Part shown: positions 31,775 through 44,863 of the stretch, one piece after another | Layout of the letters: every line of letters starts with the position of its first letter | How positions within the stretch are numbered: the stretch's first letter is position 1 | DNA from: DASQUK01 sp963756425 | Lineage (GTDB): Bacteria > Actinomycetota > Acidimicrobiia > Acidimicrobiales > VFJN01 | NCBI GenBank assembly: GCA_963756425.1 | Contig: CAVWNW010000022.1 | Span: forward strand, 124,001-188,000 | DNA length: 64,000 bases | Direction of reading: 5' to 3' | Notes under the pieces: generated by a model | Seen by the model: the letters and a program-made list of their open reading frames with translations, nothing else | Databases searched by the model: none | What the model was told of the DNA's origin: nothing | Made by a program: the position numbers and the translations under genes

Positions 31775-32761
31775 TCAACGGACGTCGAGCACGACCTTGC
31801 CGAGCGCCGCACGCTCGTCAAGGAGCTTGAGGGCCTTGCCGGCGTGCTCGAGCGGGAATTGCGCACCGACTATCGGGCGAACCTGGCCCGCGTCGACCAG
31901 CCCGCTCACCGCGGCGCCGATCTCGCGCCAGGCGCTGGGCTTGCTCATGACGTACGCACCCCAGCCCGCGCCCACCACCTCGGTGTTGTTCAGCAGAAGC
32001 CGGTTCACCTTGACCTCGGGGATCGCGCCGCCGGTGAAGCCGACGACCAGCACGCGTCCGCCCTCGCGTAGCGAACGGATGCTGTCGGTGAAGCGGTCGC
32101 CGCCCACCGGGTCGAGCACGACGTCAACGCCGCCATCGGACAGCGCCTTCGCCTCGTCCTTCCAGGGACCGTCGGAACGGATGACCTCGTCGGCGCCGGC
32201 GGCCCTCGCAACCTCGGCCTTCTCGTCGGACGACACGACGCCGATCGTCCGAGCGCCGAGGCCCCTCGCGACCTGGATCGCGGCCGTACCGACACCGCCG
32301 GCAGCGCCGTGGACGAGAACCGTCTCACCCTCGGCCAGCCGGCCCCGAAGCTTCAGGCTGAAGTAAGCGGTGTGGTAGTTGAGGATCAAGCCGGCGCCCT
32401 GCGCGAAGTCCAGCTGAGCCGGGAGCCTGAACACCATCGATTCAGGGGCGACGGCCGTCTCCGCCCAGGCGCCGAGGAACGAGAACGCAGCCACGCGGTC
32501 GCCGGGCCGCACCGAGGCGCGCTCCGGAGCGCTCGTCACGACGCCGGCCACCTCGCTGCCGGGCACGAACGGCAGGTCCGGCTTGACCTGATACTGACCC
32601 CGCGTCTGAAGCAACTCGGGGAACGACACACCGGCAGCGTGCACCTCGACGAGCACGCCACTGCCCGGGGTCAGAGGGTGCGACGGCCCGGGCTCGGGCA
32701 GGTCGACAATGCGGAGCGCGCTCTCCGGCCCGGTCAGGTCGACGATCTGGACGGCCCGCAT
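31775..32761 (-). CDS. NADPH:quinone oxidoreductase (zinc-less MDR family)
   Basis: A 328-residue medium-chain reductase without zinc ligands. MRAVQIVDLTGPESALRIVD opens the GroES-like domain; PFVPGSEVAGVV and PGDRVAAFSFLGAWAE are conserved, and the Rossmann domain shows VLVHGAAGGVGTAAIQVARG. The ending LDERAALGKVVLDVR is standard. It reduces quinones or enones with NADPH. Start ATG 32761. It converges with the broken M19 gene and lies behind the anti-sigma gene on the same strand but 66 bp away. Confidence 0.9.
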   Translation of the reverse strand: MRAVQIVDLTGPESALRIVDLPEPGPSHPLTPGSGVLVEVHAAGVSFPELLQTRGQYQVKPDLPFVPGSEVAGVVTSAPERASVRPGDRVAAFSFLGAWAETAVAPESMVFRLPAQLDFAQGAGLILNYHTAYFSLKLRGRLAEGETVLVHGAAGGVGTAAIQVARGLGARTIGVVSSDEKAEVARAAGADEVIRSDGPWKDEAKALSDGGVDVVLDPVGGDRFTDSIRSLREGGRVLVVGFTGGAIPEVKVNRLLLNNTEVVGAGWGAYVMSKPSAWREIGAAVSGLVDAGQVRPIVGAQFPLEHAGKALKLLDERAALGKVVLDVR

Positions 32762-32827
32762 GCGGGCGGGCAGCCTACTGGAGGTCGAGTCCCGCCACGC
32801 ATCCGGGCGGCGGATGCCGGCCCTCCC

Positions 32828-33655
32828 CTAGCGGAGGACGTTTCCGGAGGCCTGGAACTCCCCGCTGGGGGCGCTGTCGCCGCTGGTCGGCGCGACCGAG
32901 ATCGCCAGCTCGCGGATGGTGGGTGGCAGCCGGAACGCAACCGTGTTCGTCCCGTCACGGCCCAGCATGCCGAGAGACACGGGCTCTGACTCGCCGACGG
33001 ACCACAGCTGATATGCCCGCCCCTCCGGCAGGTCGTCCAGCGCATCCAGCAGTATGAACGCTCCGTCGTCGTCGGCAACGACCCGCGCGACCGGTTGGCC
33101 CTCACCGTCGGCGAGCGTGGCGAGAACGCCGTTCGGGTCGTCCGCCGCCTGCTGCGCCAGGCTCCCTATGTCGGCGTCGTCGTTGGAGTTCCCGAGGGCG
33201 AAACCGAGGAGCCCCGCAACGCCGGCCACGACGACGAGGACGGCGGCGGCGGCCACCCAGCGGGGAGGGGATGGACGTCGCGCGCGAACACGTGCCGCCC
33301 CGGCCAGAGGCGTGACCGGAGCGACTCTGTCGTCGCCATCCTTGCTGCCTTCGTCGAGGGGACGGCTCGACGCGGACTCGTCGCGTTCGGCCATGACGCG
33401 GCGTCCCGTGTGGGGGTCCGGTAGACCGGGAGCGCCGATCGCCGCGGCGATGTCCTGCCAGACCTCGGGCGGCGGGGCCTCGGCCGTAGCGAGCGCACCT
33501 AGCGCCTCCCGATGGCTGGCGAGCTCCGCGCTGCAGGCCGAGCAATGGGCGAGATGGTCGTCGACCGCAAGCCGCTCCGCGGGCTCGAGTGCATCGACGG
33601 CGTAGGCGGCCAGGTCATCCAGGGGGTGGTCGCTGACCGGGTCAACGTGGCTCAC
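32828..33655 (-). CDS. Anti-sigma factor, RskA family, with zinc-binding motif
   Basis: A 275-residue single-span membrane protein. The cytosolic N-terminal anti-sigma domain (~1-75) contains HLAHCSACSAEL, the H-x3-C-x2-C motif of ZAS proteins. A linker leads to one transmembrane helix at ~130-152 (RWVAAAAVLVVVAGVAGLLG). The outside C-terminal part ends with the RskA-like YQLWSVGESEPVSLG and AISVAPTSG blocks. It should hold the upstream ECF sigma factor inactive at the membrane until proteolysis. GTG 33655 overlaps the sigma stop codon by 4 bp (GTGA), fixing the start and the coupling. Confidence 0.9.
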   Translation of the reverse strand: MSHVDPVSDHPLDDLAAYAVDALEPAERLAVDDHLAHCSACSAELASHREALGALATAEAPPPEVWQDIAAAIGAPGLPDPHTGRRVMAERDESASSRPLDEGSKDGDDRVAPVTPLAGAARVRARRPSPPRWVAAAAVLVVVAGVAGLLGFALGNSNDDADIGSLAQQAADDPNGVLATLADGEGQPVARVVADDDGAFILLDALDDLPEGRAYQLWSVGESEPVSLGMLGRDGTNTVAFRLPPTIRELAISVAPTSGDSAPSGEFQASGNVLR

Positions 33656-34224
33656 GTCATCACCCCCTCGACCTCGAGTGTTCGTCGCAGGTTCAGCAAT
33701 CCACTGCGGAGGTGGTTCTTGACCGTGTCTTCGAGCGTGCCCAGGAGCCGAGCCGTCTCGGAGGTCGTGTGCCCGCCGAAGTAGGCAAGGAGGAGCGCTT
33801 CCCGCTCGCCGGGGACCAGCTGGTCGATCGCTCGCCTGCCCTCGTCGGTCAGCGCCCGGGCGTGAACGGCGATCTCGACTTCCGCCGAGGGCGGCGTCTG
33901 CTCGGTCCGAGCGTCACTGCCCTGGCGGCGCTGAGCGCCGTGCGAACGCACGATGTGGACAGCGCGGGCGTGCCCCTGCGCCACGAGCCACGACCGGAGT
34001 GCGCCCTCCGCGGGGTCGAAGCGCTCAGGGTGCGACCACAACTCGGTGAATACCGCCTGGCACACCTGTTTGGCGAGCTCGGCGCGGCCGCAGACCTGCC
34101 GGGCGACCGACCAGACCGCGCCGCCGTAACGGCGGTAGATCTCGCTCAGCGCCTCATGATCCCGGCCGCTGACCCCGACGACCAGAGCGTCATCGCCCGG
34201 TCCGTCATGCTCACGGCGCACCAC
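33652..34224 (-). CDS. ECF-type RNA polymerase sigma factor (SigK/SigL-like)
   Basis: A 190-residue group IV sigma factor. Region 2 reads LSEIYRRYGGAVWSVARQV and VFTELWSHPERFDPAEGALR, region 4 reads LVPGEREALLLAYFGGHTTS then LGTLEDTVKNHLRSGLLNLR. The pairing with an RskA anti-sigma is that of SigK-type ECFs. GTG 34224 is the likely start; a GTG one codon downstream is possible. It is the first gene of the pair. The Cys residues in region 2 (CGRAELAKQVCQ) are noteworthy because some relatives use such a pair for redox sensing. Confidence 0.9.
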   Translation of the reverse strand: MVRREHDGPGDDALVVGVSGRDHEALSEIYRRYGGAVWSVARQVCGRAELAKQVCQAVFTELWSHPERFDPAEGALRSWLVAQGHARAVHIVRSHGAQRRQGSDARTEQTPPSAEVEIAVHARALTDEGRRAIDQLVPGEREALLLAYFGGHTTSETARLLGTLEDTVKNHLRSGLLNLRRTLEVEGVMT

Positions 34225-34310
34225 GCGTCACCTCCGGCAAACCCGCCGACTCGACTGTATCGCCCGTCGGCACCGGCATGCGCACCCAGGCCGGACGCAC
34301 GCAGCCAGGA

Positions 34311-35399
34311 TCAGCCGAAGGTGAAGCAATACGCCTCGACGCCCGCTTCCTCGAACTCGATCTCGAAGATGCGGTCGGCAACAGGTCCGGGCTGGCGAAT
34401 CAGCTGGTAGGTGCGCTGGTCGCTCACCTCCCCGCTGGCGTTCGGGTCCACGTCGCTGCCGTGAGCGTCGTTCGCGAGCTGGCCGTCGAGGAAGACGCGG
34501 AACGGGACGGACGCTCCCTGGGACGACGGACCCATCACGAGGTTCAGATCGCGTGCGTGGAACCGGAAGGCGATCCGTCCGCCGGGCTCGTTCAAGACCC
34601 CTGCGTCCCCGGTCAGCGTCCAGCTCCCCGAGAACCCCCAGGAGTTGAGGGGCAGCCGAAGGGGCGGCGCGTAGACCTGCGGCTGGTCGAAGCGAGCGAC
34701 GTCTTCCTGGGCGAAGCCGGTGCTCTGGCGGTAGCCGACGTAGGTCTCCGGCGACTGCACCGTCAGCCAGTCGGCGGCCACTTCCAAGCCGCGGGGCTCG
34801 ACCATCACCAGGTCCTCATCGATGTCGCCTGCGCCGGCGTGGAGCAGCAACTGCTGGATGACCATCTCGGTCATCGCGTACTCGCCCTCGCCGAAGTGAT
34901 GGAACCGGATTCGGCCCTCGGCGTCGGCGATGTACACCGCCGGCCAGAAGTGGTTGGCGAAGGCGCGCCACACTGCGTAATCGCTGTCGATCGCGACCGG
35001 GTACTCGACGCCGAGGCCGCGCGATTGCGTCGTGACGTTGTCGACGTTCCGCTCGAAGCCGAACTCGGGTGTGTGGACCCCGACCACCGTCAGTCCGTCG
35101 TCCCGGTACTTCGCGGCCCAGGCCCGCAGGTACGGGAGGGTGCGCAGCCAGTTGACGCAGGTGTAGGTCCAGAAGTCGACGAGGACGACCCGTCCGCGCA
35201 GGCCCTCGGGGGTCAGCGGGTCTGAGTTGAGCCATCCCGTCGCACCCCCGAACGAAGGGAGGCGACCTTCGACCGGCAACGCAGGCCGCTCCCCTGCCAG
35301 GCGATGTGCGATCGAGCGGATGAGACCGGGTCTGCCCGAGGAGGCGGCCGTCGTCGCGGCGTCGGATGCGAGGTCAGCTGACCCTGTGCTGTCAGACAT
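34311..35399 (-). CDS. Thioredoxin/redoxin-domain protein with DipZ-like C-terminal domain
   Basis: A 362-residue protein beginning, after a Ser/Ala-rich 60 residues, with a redoxin domain: LRGRVVLVDFWTYTCVNWLR, then GLTVVGVHTPEFGFERNVDN and FANHFWPAVYIADAEGRIRF. The usual CxxC is CVNW, so only the first Cys remains. The C-terminal half is the beta-rich domain of DipZ/Rv2874-like proteins (LNSWGFSGSWTLTGD and FRVFLDGQLANDAHGSDVDP). No membrane span or signal is present, whereas DipZ itself has a CcdA-like membrane part. GAAGGAGA before ATG 35399 sets the start. It diverges from the FtsH gene. Thiol peroxidase or reductase activity is possible but not assured. Confidence 0.82.
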   Translation of the reverse strand: MSDSTGSADLASDAATTAASSGRPGLIRSIAHRLAGERPALPVEGRLPSFGGATGWLNSDPLTPEGLRGRVVLVDFWTYTCVNWLRTLPYLRAWAAKYRDDGLTVVGVHTPEFGFERNVDNVTTQSRGLGVEYPVAIDSDYAVWRAFANHFWPAVYIADAEGRIRFHHFGEGEYAMTEMVIQQLLLHAGAGDIDEDLVMVEPRGLEVAADWLTVQSPETYVGYRQSTGFAQEDVARFDQPQVYAPPLRLPLNSWGFSGSWTLTGDAGVLNEPGGRIAFRFHARDLNLVMGPSSQGASVPFRVFLDGQLANDAHGSDVDPNASGEVSDQRTYQLIRQPGPVADRIFEIEFEEAGVEAYCFTFG

Positions 35400-35486
35400 C
35401 GAGTCTCCTTCGGGCCACGGGTGCTTGTGTGCTTGATGACTGTTGCGGATGCCGTCCACGCCGTACAGCCCCCTCTGGGGACTACA

Positions 35487-37520
<2,034 letters not shown>

Positions 37521-37595
37521 CCATGACCGGCACGACACGCCGGAGCCGGAGCGGAGCCGGCGCCGGCCTCGCCTCAGCCGAAGTAGCAGCACTCA

Positions 37596-38258
37596 TCAAC
37601 GTGTCGTCGTGGAAAGCAACTGCTGGACGAGCGCGTTCTTCAACCATCCTTCGTAGCGCGCCGGACCCCAGCCCCGGTCGGTGACGAAGAGCCTGTACAC
37701 CTCAGGTGACATGAGGACGTGGATGATGTCGCCGGCGTCGCGCTCTCGCAGGTCGGCGCGCAGGGCGCCGGCTCGAGCGAGCGCTCGAGCGATCTGTCCC
37801 TGGCCTTGTTGGCGTTGCTGCGTGTACTGCCCGAGCAGGTTGGCGGCCTCCGGCTCCGAGGCGGCGGCGCTGGCCATGATCTGGTAGATCTGCCCGCTCC
37901 GCTGGTTGATCGCGACGCTGATCCGGGCGAAGCCGGCCAGGAGCTCTTCGGGATCGGCCTCTGCGAACAATCCCACGACCTCCAGGCGATCGACCACTGG
38001 GAGTGCCCGGTCGTCACCGGCGATCGACACGTCGAGGAGCGCCTTCAAGATGCCGAGCTTGGACGAGAACAGCCGGTACACGGTGGCCGGCGGGACGTCC
38101 GAGCGCTCGCTGACAGCTTCGATGGTCGTCGCGCCGTAGCCTCGGTCAACGAAGAGGGTCCGCGCCGCATCGACGACCGCCCGTCGGGCCAGGCGAGTCC
38201 GGGCCTGGCCCCCACCGTCGTCCACCCGATCGCGGCGCCCCTTGACGTTCCCACTCAC
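37596..38258 (-). CDS. TetR-family regulator
   Basis: A 220-residue repressor with an N-terminal basic extension (GRRDRVDDGGGQARTRLARR) followed by the HTH: AARTLFVDRGYGATTIEAVS, then SDVPPATVYRLFSSKLGILK. The helical ligand domain ends in LKNALVQQLLSTTTR. It diverges from the UvrA-like ABC ATPase gene across a 100-bp region with a clean inverted repeat, and converges with the FtsH gene. It probably controls the UvrA-like gene and itself. Confidence 0.9.
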   Translation of the reverse strand: MSGNVKGRRDRVDDGGGQARTRLARRAVVDAARTLFVDRGYGATTIEAVSERSDVPPATVYRLFSSKLGILKALLDVSIAGDDRALPVVDRLEVVGLFAEADPEELLAGFARISVAINQRSGQIYQIMASAAASEPEAANLLGQYTQQRQQGQGQIARALARAGALRADLRERDAGDIIHVLMSPEVYRLFVTDRGWGPARYEGWLKNALVQQLLSTTTR

Positions 38259-38273
38259 ACCATTGATACTACT

Positions 38274-38290
38274 ACTCTCGTATTGAGAGT
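38274..38290. promoter_or_regulatory. TetR operator candidate upstream of the UvrA-like gene
   Basis: ACTCTC-GTATT-GAGAGT is a perfect 6-bp inverted repeat with a 5-base spacer. It is flanked by ATACTA on both sides (38267-38272 and 38292-38297). It lies 16 bases upstream of the TetR start codon and 69 bases before the UvrA-like ATG, in the AT-richest stretch of the region. Confidence 0.55.
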
Positions 38291-38358
38291 CATACTACCA
38301 ATTCGTGAAACGGGCGGAGACCGCGGACGCAGGCTCCGCCTAGACGGATGGAGACACG

Positions 38359-40794
<2,436 letters not shown>

Positions 40795-40832
40795 GTCGTC
40801 GCAATGAAGCGCTCGCCAAGGAGGACGGTGGA

Positions 40833-40964
40833 GTGGAGTTCGTTCCGTACCAACTTCTCGACGGGCAGCCGAGCCTCGTCGTGGACGGGTCGCCGGCACC
40901 GGGGACTGTCATGACCGTGAGGCAGTGGCCGGGTTCACGTAGCGGCCCCGCAGTTCCCGCTTGA
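40833..40964 (+). pseudogene. 5' fragment of an uncharacterised actinobacterial protein (DUF6687-like), truncated
   Basis: GTG 40833 has a strong ribosome site (AAGGAGG) and begins VEFVPYQLLDGQPSLVVDGS, then PAPGTVMT and QWPGS. This closely recalls the start of an actinobacterial family of unknown function that I believe is DUF6687 (VPYxxLxxxPNxVVDGxxxxGTxLTLSHWPGS). The frame ends after 43 residues, where the acyl-CoA ligase gene from the other strand begins. The rest of the gene is gone, so an insertion or deletion joined the two. Family assignment from memory. Confidence 0.45.
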
Positions 40965-42453
40965 GGACCTTTCCGGCCCCCGAGAGGGGGAGCGTGTCGA
41001 CGAGCTCGACGCTGCGGGGCGCCTTGTAGGCGGCGACGAGGCCCCGGGTATGGGAGACCAGCTCGTCGGGTGTCACATCGACGTCAGGTCGCGGCCTGAC
41101 GACGGCATGGACCCGTTGGCCCCACGTGGCGTCCGGGAGGCCGATGACCGCACAGGCGGCGACCGCCGGGTGGCGCCCGAGCGCGTTCTCGACCTCGACC
41201 GAGTACACGTTTTCGCCGCCCGTGATGATCATGTCCTTGATCCGGTCGACGATGAAGATGTAGCCGTCGTCGTCCATGTAGGCGGCGTCGCCGGTATGGA
41301 GCCACCCGTCGCGGACGGCGGCCGCCGTCGCGTCGGGCTTGCCCCAGTAGCCCGCCATGACGTTGCCGCCCCTCGCGGCGATCTCCCCCACCGTGCCCGG
41401 CGGCACCTCCACACCGTCGCCGTCGACGACCCGCACCTCGGCGTGGGCAGCCGTCCGACCCGCCGAGCGCAGCCGATCCCCGCGCCGGTGGTCCTCGTTG
41501 CTCAGCGCGCTGATGGAGCCGAGCTCGGTCATGCCGTACACCTGGATGAAGTCGGCATGCGGGAACGCCTCCATGGCTCGCTGCAGAAGCGACTCGGTGA
41601 CGGGCGACGCCCCATAGGCGAGCGTCGTCACGCTGGTGAGGTCGTAGGTGGCACGCCCGGGGTGGTCAACGAGCGCCTGGAGCATGGTCGGGACGATCAC
41701 GATGCTCGTGACACGGTGCTGGTCGATCGCGACCATGACGTCGTCGGGGTCGAACCTGGGGACGATCACGTGCGTGCCCCCGACGATCGACTGCGAGGCC
41801 CAGGTGTGGAGGCCGAGCATGTGGAACAGGGGGGCGGCGTGGAGCACACGTCCGCCCGGCCGGACGACAGGGCACGTGGCCTGCGTTCCGAGGACAGACG
41901 TGAGCAGGTTGGCGTGGGTGAGCGCCACGCCTTTCGGGTGCCCGGTCGTGCCGCCCGTGTACATGACGGCGGCGACGGCCTCCCCACCGCGGCGCGCGTC
42001 GCAGATCGGCGGCGCCACCTCCATCAGGTCCTCGTAGTGCAGGGCCCCCTCCGGGGTCGGACCGTCGGCGGCGAGGACGACCGCGCGAAGTCCCGGGTGC
42101 CCGTCCAGGAGCTCGGGCACCATCGGCGCAAACGTGTCGTCGACGACGAGGATCGAGGTGTCCGAGTCGCGCAGGGCATAGGCGATTTCGCTCGGGTGCC
42201 AACGGGTGTTGAGCGGGTTGACCATGCCGTTGGCCCAGGGGATGGCGAGGAGCAGGTCGACGTACCGGTCGGAGTTCAGCCCCAGGATGGCCACCCGCTC
42301 ACCTTCGGATACGCCGAGCGAGCGCAGCCCGCCGGCAAGACGGGCGACCCGGTCGGCCTGTTCGGCGGCGCTGCGGACCCGATTGCCGAAGACCGTCGCG
42401 GGCGCGTCCGGCGAGTGGCGGAGCGAACGGTGGAGTCCCTGGGTCAGGTACAT
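40909..42453 (-). CDS. Long-chain fatty acid/aromatic acid-CoA ligase (AMP-forming)
   Basis: A 514-residue acyl-activating enzyme. Adenylation signatures are MYTGGTTGHPKGVALTHANL (~165), VYGMTE (~320), GWLHTGDAAYMDDDGYIFIV (~390), DRIKDMIITGGENV and the terminal catalytic Lys in PLSGAGKVLKREL. It forms an acyl-AMP and then an acyl-CoA; chain type not predictable. The stop overlaps the truncated fragment on the other strand, and the last residues YVNPATASRS differ from the usual ending, perhaps because of the same rearrangement. The SDR lies 36 bp upstream on the same strand, and the Zn-alcohol dehydrogenase before that, consistent with a small catabolic operon. Confidence 0.92.
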   Translation of the reverse strand: MYLTQGLHRSLRHSPDAPATVFGNRVRSAAEQADRVARLAGGLRSLGVSEGERVAILGLNSDRYVDLLLAIPWANGMVNPLNTRWHPSEIAYALRDSDTSILVVDDTFAPMVPELLDGHPGLRAVVLAADGPTPEGALHYEDLMEVAPPICDARRGGEAVAAVMYTGGTTGHPKGVALTHANLLTSVLGTQATCPVVRPGGRVLHAAPLFHMLGLHTWASQSIVGGTHVIVPRFDPDDVMVAIDQHRVTSIVIVPTMLQALVDHPGRATYDLTSVTTLAYGASPVTESLLQRAMEAFPHADFIQVYGMTELGSISALSNEDHRRGDRLRSAGRTAAHAEVRVVDGDGVEVPPGTVGEIAARGGNVMAGYWGKPDATAAAVRDGWLHTGDAAYMDDDGYIFIVDRIKDMIITGGENVYSVEVENALGRHPAVAACAVIGLPDATWGQRVHAVVRPRPDVDVTPDELVSHTRGLVAAYKAPRSVELVDTLPLSGAGKVLKRELRGRYVNPATASRS

Positions 42454-42489
42454 GGTGATTCCTCCATGAGTCGCTGTGAGAGGGTCGTG

Positions 42490-43473
42490 TCAGGCCGACA
42501 GCCGCTGCAGCCCGAGGACGTAGAGCTCGCGGTGACGGACGTCGTCGATCCGTTCGAGGACCCTGTCGAGGTCGTCGTGCACGGAGAGCTGGCGTCCTGA
42601 CAGCGCGTCGTAGCCTCCCGACGAGAGGCGCACGACGAGATCGACGGCCGTGGCCGGGTCCGTTCCCCGTCCCTCGTCGAGCTCGCGGCGGATCCAGGCA
42701 TGGACGCGGCCCAGGCAGGAGCCGTATGGCGTGTCGTGGGCAAGCGCCGCCTCGGAGAACCCGATCGGGAGGATGCCCGGGTTGACGCCGAAGACGCTGA
42801 TCCCGTGCCGCCGGGTCTCGAAGGCCAGGTTCTCGGTGAGCTTGACGACCGCGGCCTTCGAGACCGAGTACGCGGAGACGCCGGGCCACCGGAACACACC
42901 GGCGTGACTCGTGATGTTGACGATCCGCCCCCGCCGACGGGCCACCATGTCGGGCAGGACGGATCGGACACAGGCGAAGGTGCCGCCCAGGTTGACCCCG
43001 AGCGTCTCCCACCAGGAGCCGGGATCGACCTCCCACGACGGACCGGCCGGTCCGGGGACTCCGGCATTGTTGACGAGCAGATCGACCGGACCGAGTCGGC
43101 GACGGAGCCGTGCGATGGCCGTCCGGAGGGCCTGCTCGTCCCCGACGTCGGCCGGGATCGCGGCGGCGACGCCGCCGGACGCCTCGATGAGATGGCGTGA
43201 TCTCTCGAGCTGGTCGCCCGATCGTGCCACGAGCCCCACCGCGAAGCCGTTGTCGGCGAGGGCCTGAGCGACGAGGCGACCGAGGCCGCGTCCACCACCG
43301 GTCACGATCGCCACTGGCAGCGTCCGGTCCTGCGCGTCGCGCCGCACGCGGTCTCGGCTGCGAGGAGGCGACATCGCCGCGATCCACCGGCCCGCCGGCC
43401 GGCCGAGGTAATGGGCGGCCAACCCACCGCCGCGGCCGCCGATCCGTCGCTTCCTCCGTTGCTGGGTGCTCAT
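42490..43473 (-). CDS. Short-chain dehydrogenase/reductase
   Basis: A 327-residue classical SDR with a basic N-terminal extension of ~50 residues before the Rossmann fold. The cofactor loop is VAIVTGGGRGLGRLVAQALA, NNAG is intact, and the catalytic Ser and YSVSK are present (NITSHAGVFRWPGVSAYSVS). The long N terminus (QQRRKRRIGGRGGGLAAHYL) may mean that the true start is internal at MSPPRSRD (~residue 34). The C-terminal ~50 residues (DDLDRVLERIDDVRHRELYV) are extra. It lies between the alcohol dehydrogenase and acyl-CoA ligase genes on the same strand. Confidence 0.88.
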   Translation of the reverse strand: MSTQQRRKRRIGGRGGGLAAHYLGRPAGRWIAAMSPPRSRDRVRRDAQDRTLPVAIVTGGGRGLGRLVAQALADNGFAVGLVARSGDQLERSRHLIEASGGVAAAIPADVGDEQALRTAIARLRRRLGPVDLLVNNAGVPGPAGPSWEVDPGSWWETLGVNLGGTFACVRSVLPDMVARRRGRIVNITSHAGVFRWPGVSAYSVSKAAVVKLTENLAFETRRHGISVFGVNPGILPIGFSEAALAHDTPYGSCLGRVHAWIRRELDEGRGTDPATAVDLVVRLSSGGYDALSGRQLSVHDDLDRVLERIDDVRHRELYVLGLQRLSA

Positions 43474-43569
43474 GCCCAAACGGGCGTGACATGGGCGTTC
43501 CCCTCATGTGGCACGCGCGTGGACCGCTCGCCGTCCGAGGCTGGATTGCGGACCGAGAGGCTTCGTTGC

Positions 43570-44676
43570 TCATCGTTGGCCGCTGACGAACACCGCCTTC
43601 ATGACGGATCCGTTCGCGACGTCCCGCGTGGCAGTGGCGTGGTCTTCGAGTGGGTACGTGGTCACCAGATCACCGAGGCGGAAGCGTTCGAGGAGCCTGG
43701 GCAGCAGACGCACGTACTGGACGAGGTGACCCCCGGTGAACGCCCACGAGCCGACCACGTCGAGGTTGCGGTAGACGATCTGGTGGGGGTTGATCATGGT
43801 GTCGCCCGCATTGGTGTACTGGCCGATGACCAGGTACGAGCCGCCCCGGCGCACGAGCCTCAGGCCCTCGCCGACAGCCTCAGGGACGCCGGTGCACTCG
43901 ATCACCAGGTCGGCACCGCCCTCGGTGATGTCGACCATGCCGGCGATCGTGGCGTCGTGGTCGACGGATTCGACGATGTTCACGTGACGGCTCCCGATGC
44001 CCAGCTCCGCAGCCAACCGCAGCCGCGACTCGGGTCCGCCGACCATGATCACTTCCGCCGCCCCCGCGAGCTCGGCGAACGCGGCCGCCGCCAACCCGAC
44101 GGGGCCGCTGCCCTGCACCACGACGACCTCCCCCACGCCGACCGGCCTGCGATCGAGCATGGCGCGCAGGACGGTCGGACCGGCGCAGGCGAGTGACATC
44201 GCGTCGAGCGGATCGACGCCGTCCCCGACCCTGACAACGGTCGTGCCGGCGCGCAGGTAGATGCAATCGGCCCACGAGCCCGACAGCGCAGGCTCGGCGG
44301 TGGTGGGTCGGTTGACTCCGTAGGTCTGCCGGTTCACGCAGAGTGTCGAGTCACGGTGGACGACGCATGGGCGGCAACGTCCACACGCGATGGACGAGGC
44401 CCACATCACACGGTCGCCCGCCCGCAACGGGTCGCCGTTCACATCCCGCTGCAGGTCGGGGCCGAGCTCCTGCACGACGCCAAGCCCCTCGTGGCCCAGC
44501 ACGAGCGGTGTGGGAACATCGAGATGTCCCCGCTGGAGGTGAATGTCGGTTCCGCAGATCCCGCCGTAGGTGCTGGCCACGACGAGCCCGCCCTCCGGCG
44601 CCGGCGGTACGTCGAACTCGTCCAGCACGAGCGGCTCGCCGAATCGATGCAGCACCACAGCACGGCTCCTCCTCAC
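43570..44676 (-). CDS. Zinc-dependent alcohol dehydrogenase (MDR family)
   Basis: A 368-residue medium-chain dehydrogenase with both zinc sites. The catalytic zinc ligands are in GGICGTDIH and VLGHEGLG; the structural zinc loop is CGRCRPCVVHRDSTLC. The Rossmann motif is VVVVQGSGPVGLAAAAFAEL. GTG 44676 is chosen because AGGAGA lies 7 bases before it. It would oxidise an alcohol with NAD(P). Upstream are an 18-bp direct repeat and, further on, a four-site inverted array, so it may be tightly controlled, perhaps by the large regulator encoded behind it. The SDR and acyl-CoA ligase genes follow on the same strand. Confidence 0.9.
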   Translation of the reverse strand: MRRSRAVVLHRFGEPLVLDEFDVPPAPEGGLVVASTYGGICGTDIHLQRGHLDVPTPLVLGHEGLGVVQELGPDLQRDVNGDPLRAGDRVMWASSIACGRCRPCVVHRDSTLCVNRQTYGVNRPTTAEPALSGSWADCIYLRAGTTVVRVGDGVDPLDAMSLACAGPTVLRAMLDRRPVGVGEVVVVQGSGPVGLAAAAFAELAGAAEVIMVGGPESRLRLAAELGIGSRHVNIVESVDHDATIAGMVDITEGGADLVIECTGVPEAVGEGLRLVRRGGSYLVIGQYTNAGDTMINPHQIVYRNLDVVGSWAFTGGHLVQYVRLLPRLLERFRLGDLVTTYPLEDHATATRDVANGSVMKAVFVSGQR

Positions 44677-44724
44677 ACGGCCATCTCCTGTCTCGTCCCG
44701 ACGGCGGGCTCGCCGATTCACTGG

Positions 44725-44773
44725 CATTCGCGTGACGGCACGCTCGCCACTCCATTGCCATTCGCGTGACGGC
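44725..44773. repeat. Direct repeats upstream of the Zn-alcohol dehydrogenase
   Basis: CATTCGCGTGACGGC occurs at 44725-44739 and 44759-44773, 34 bases apart. On the coding strand of the dehydrogenase it reads GCCGTCACGCGAATG twice, each followed by GCA or CCA. Direct repeats at about three helical turns before a start codon suit an activator or repressor. Confidence 0.5.
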
Positions 44774-44863
44774 CGCGTGCCGCCTCCGTGTCACCAAGGA
44801 CCCAGCGAGCTGCCGAGCCGGGAACGCTGACACCCCACACGCCGGAGCCAACCCGTCGCACCC

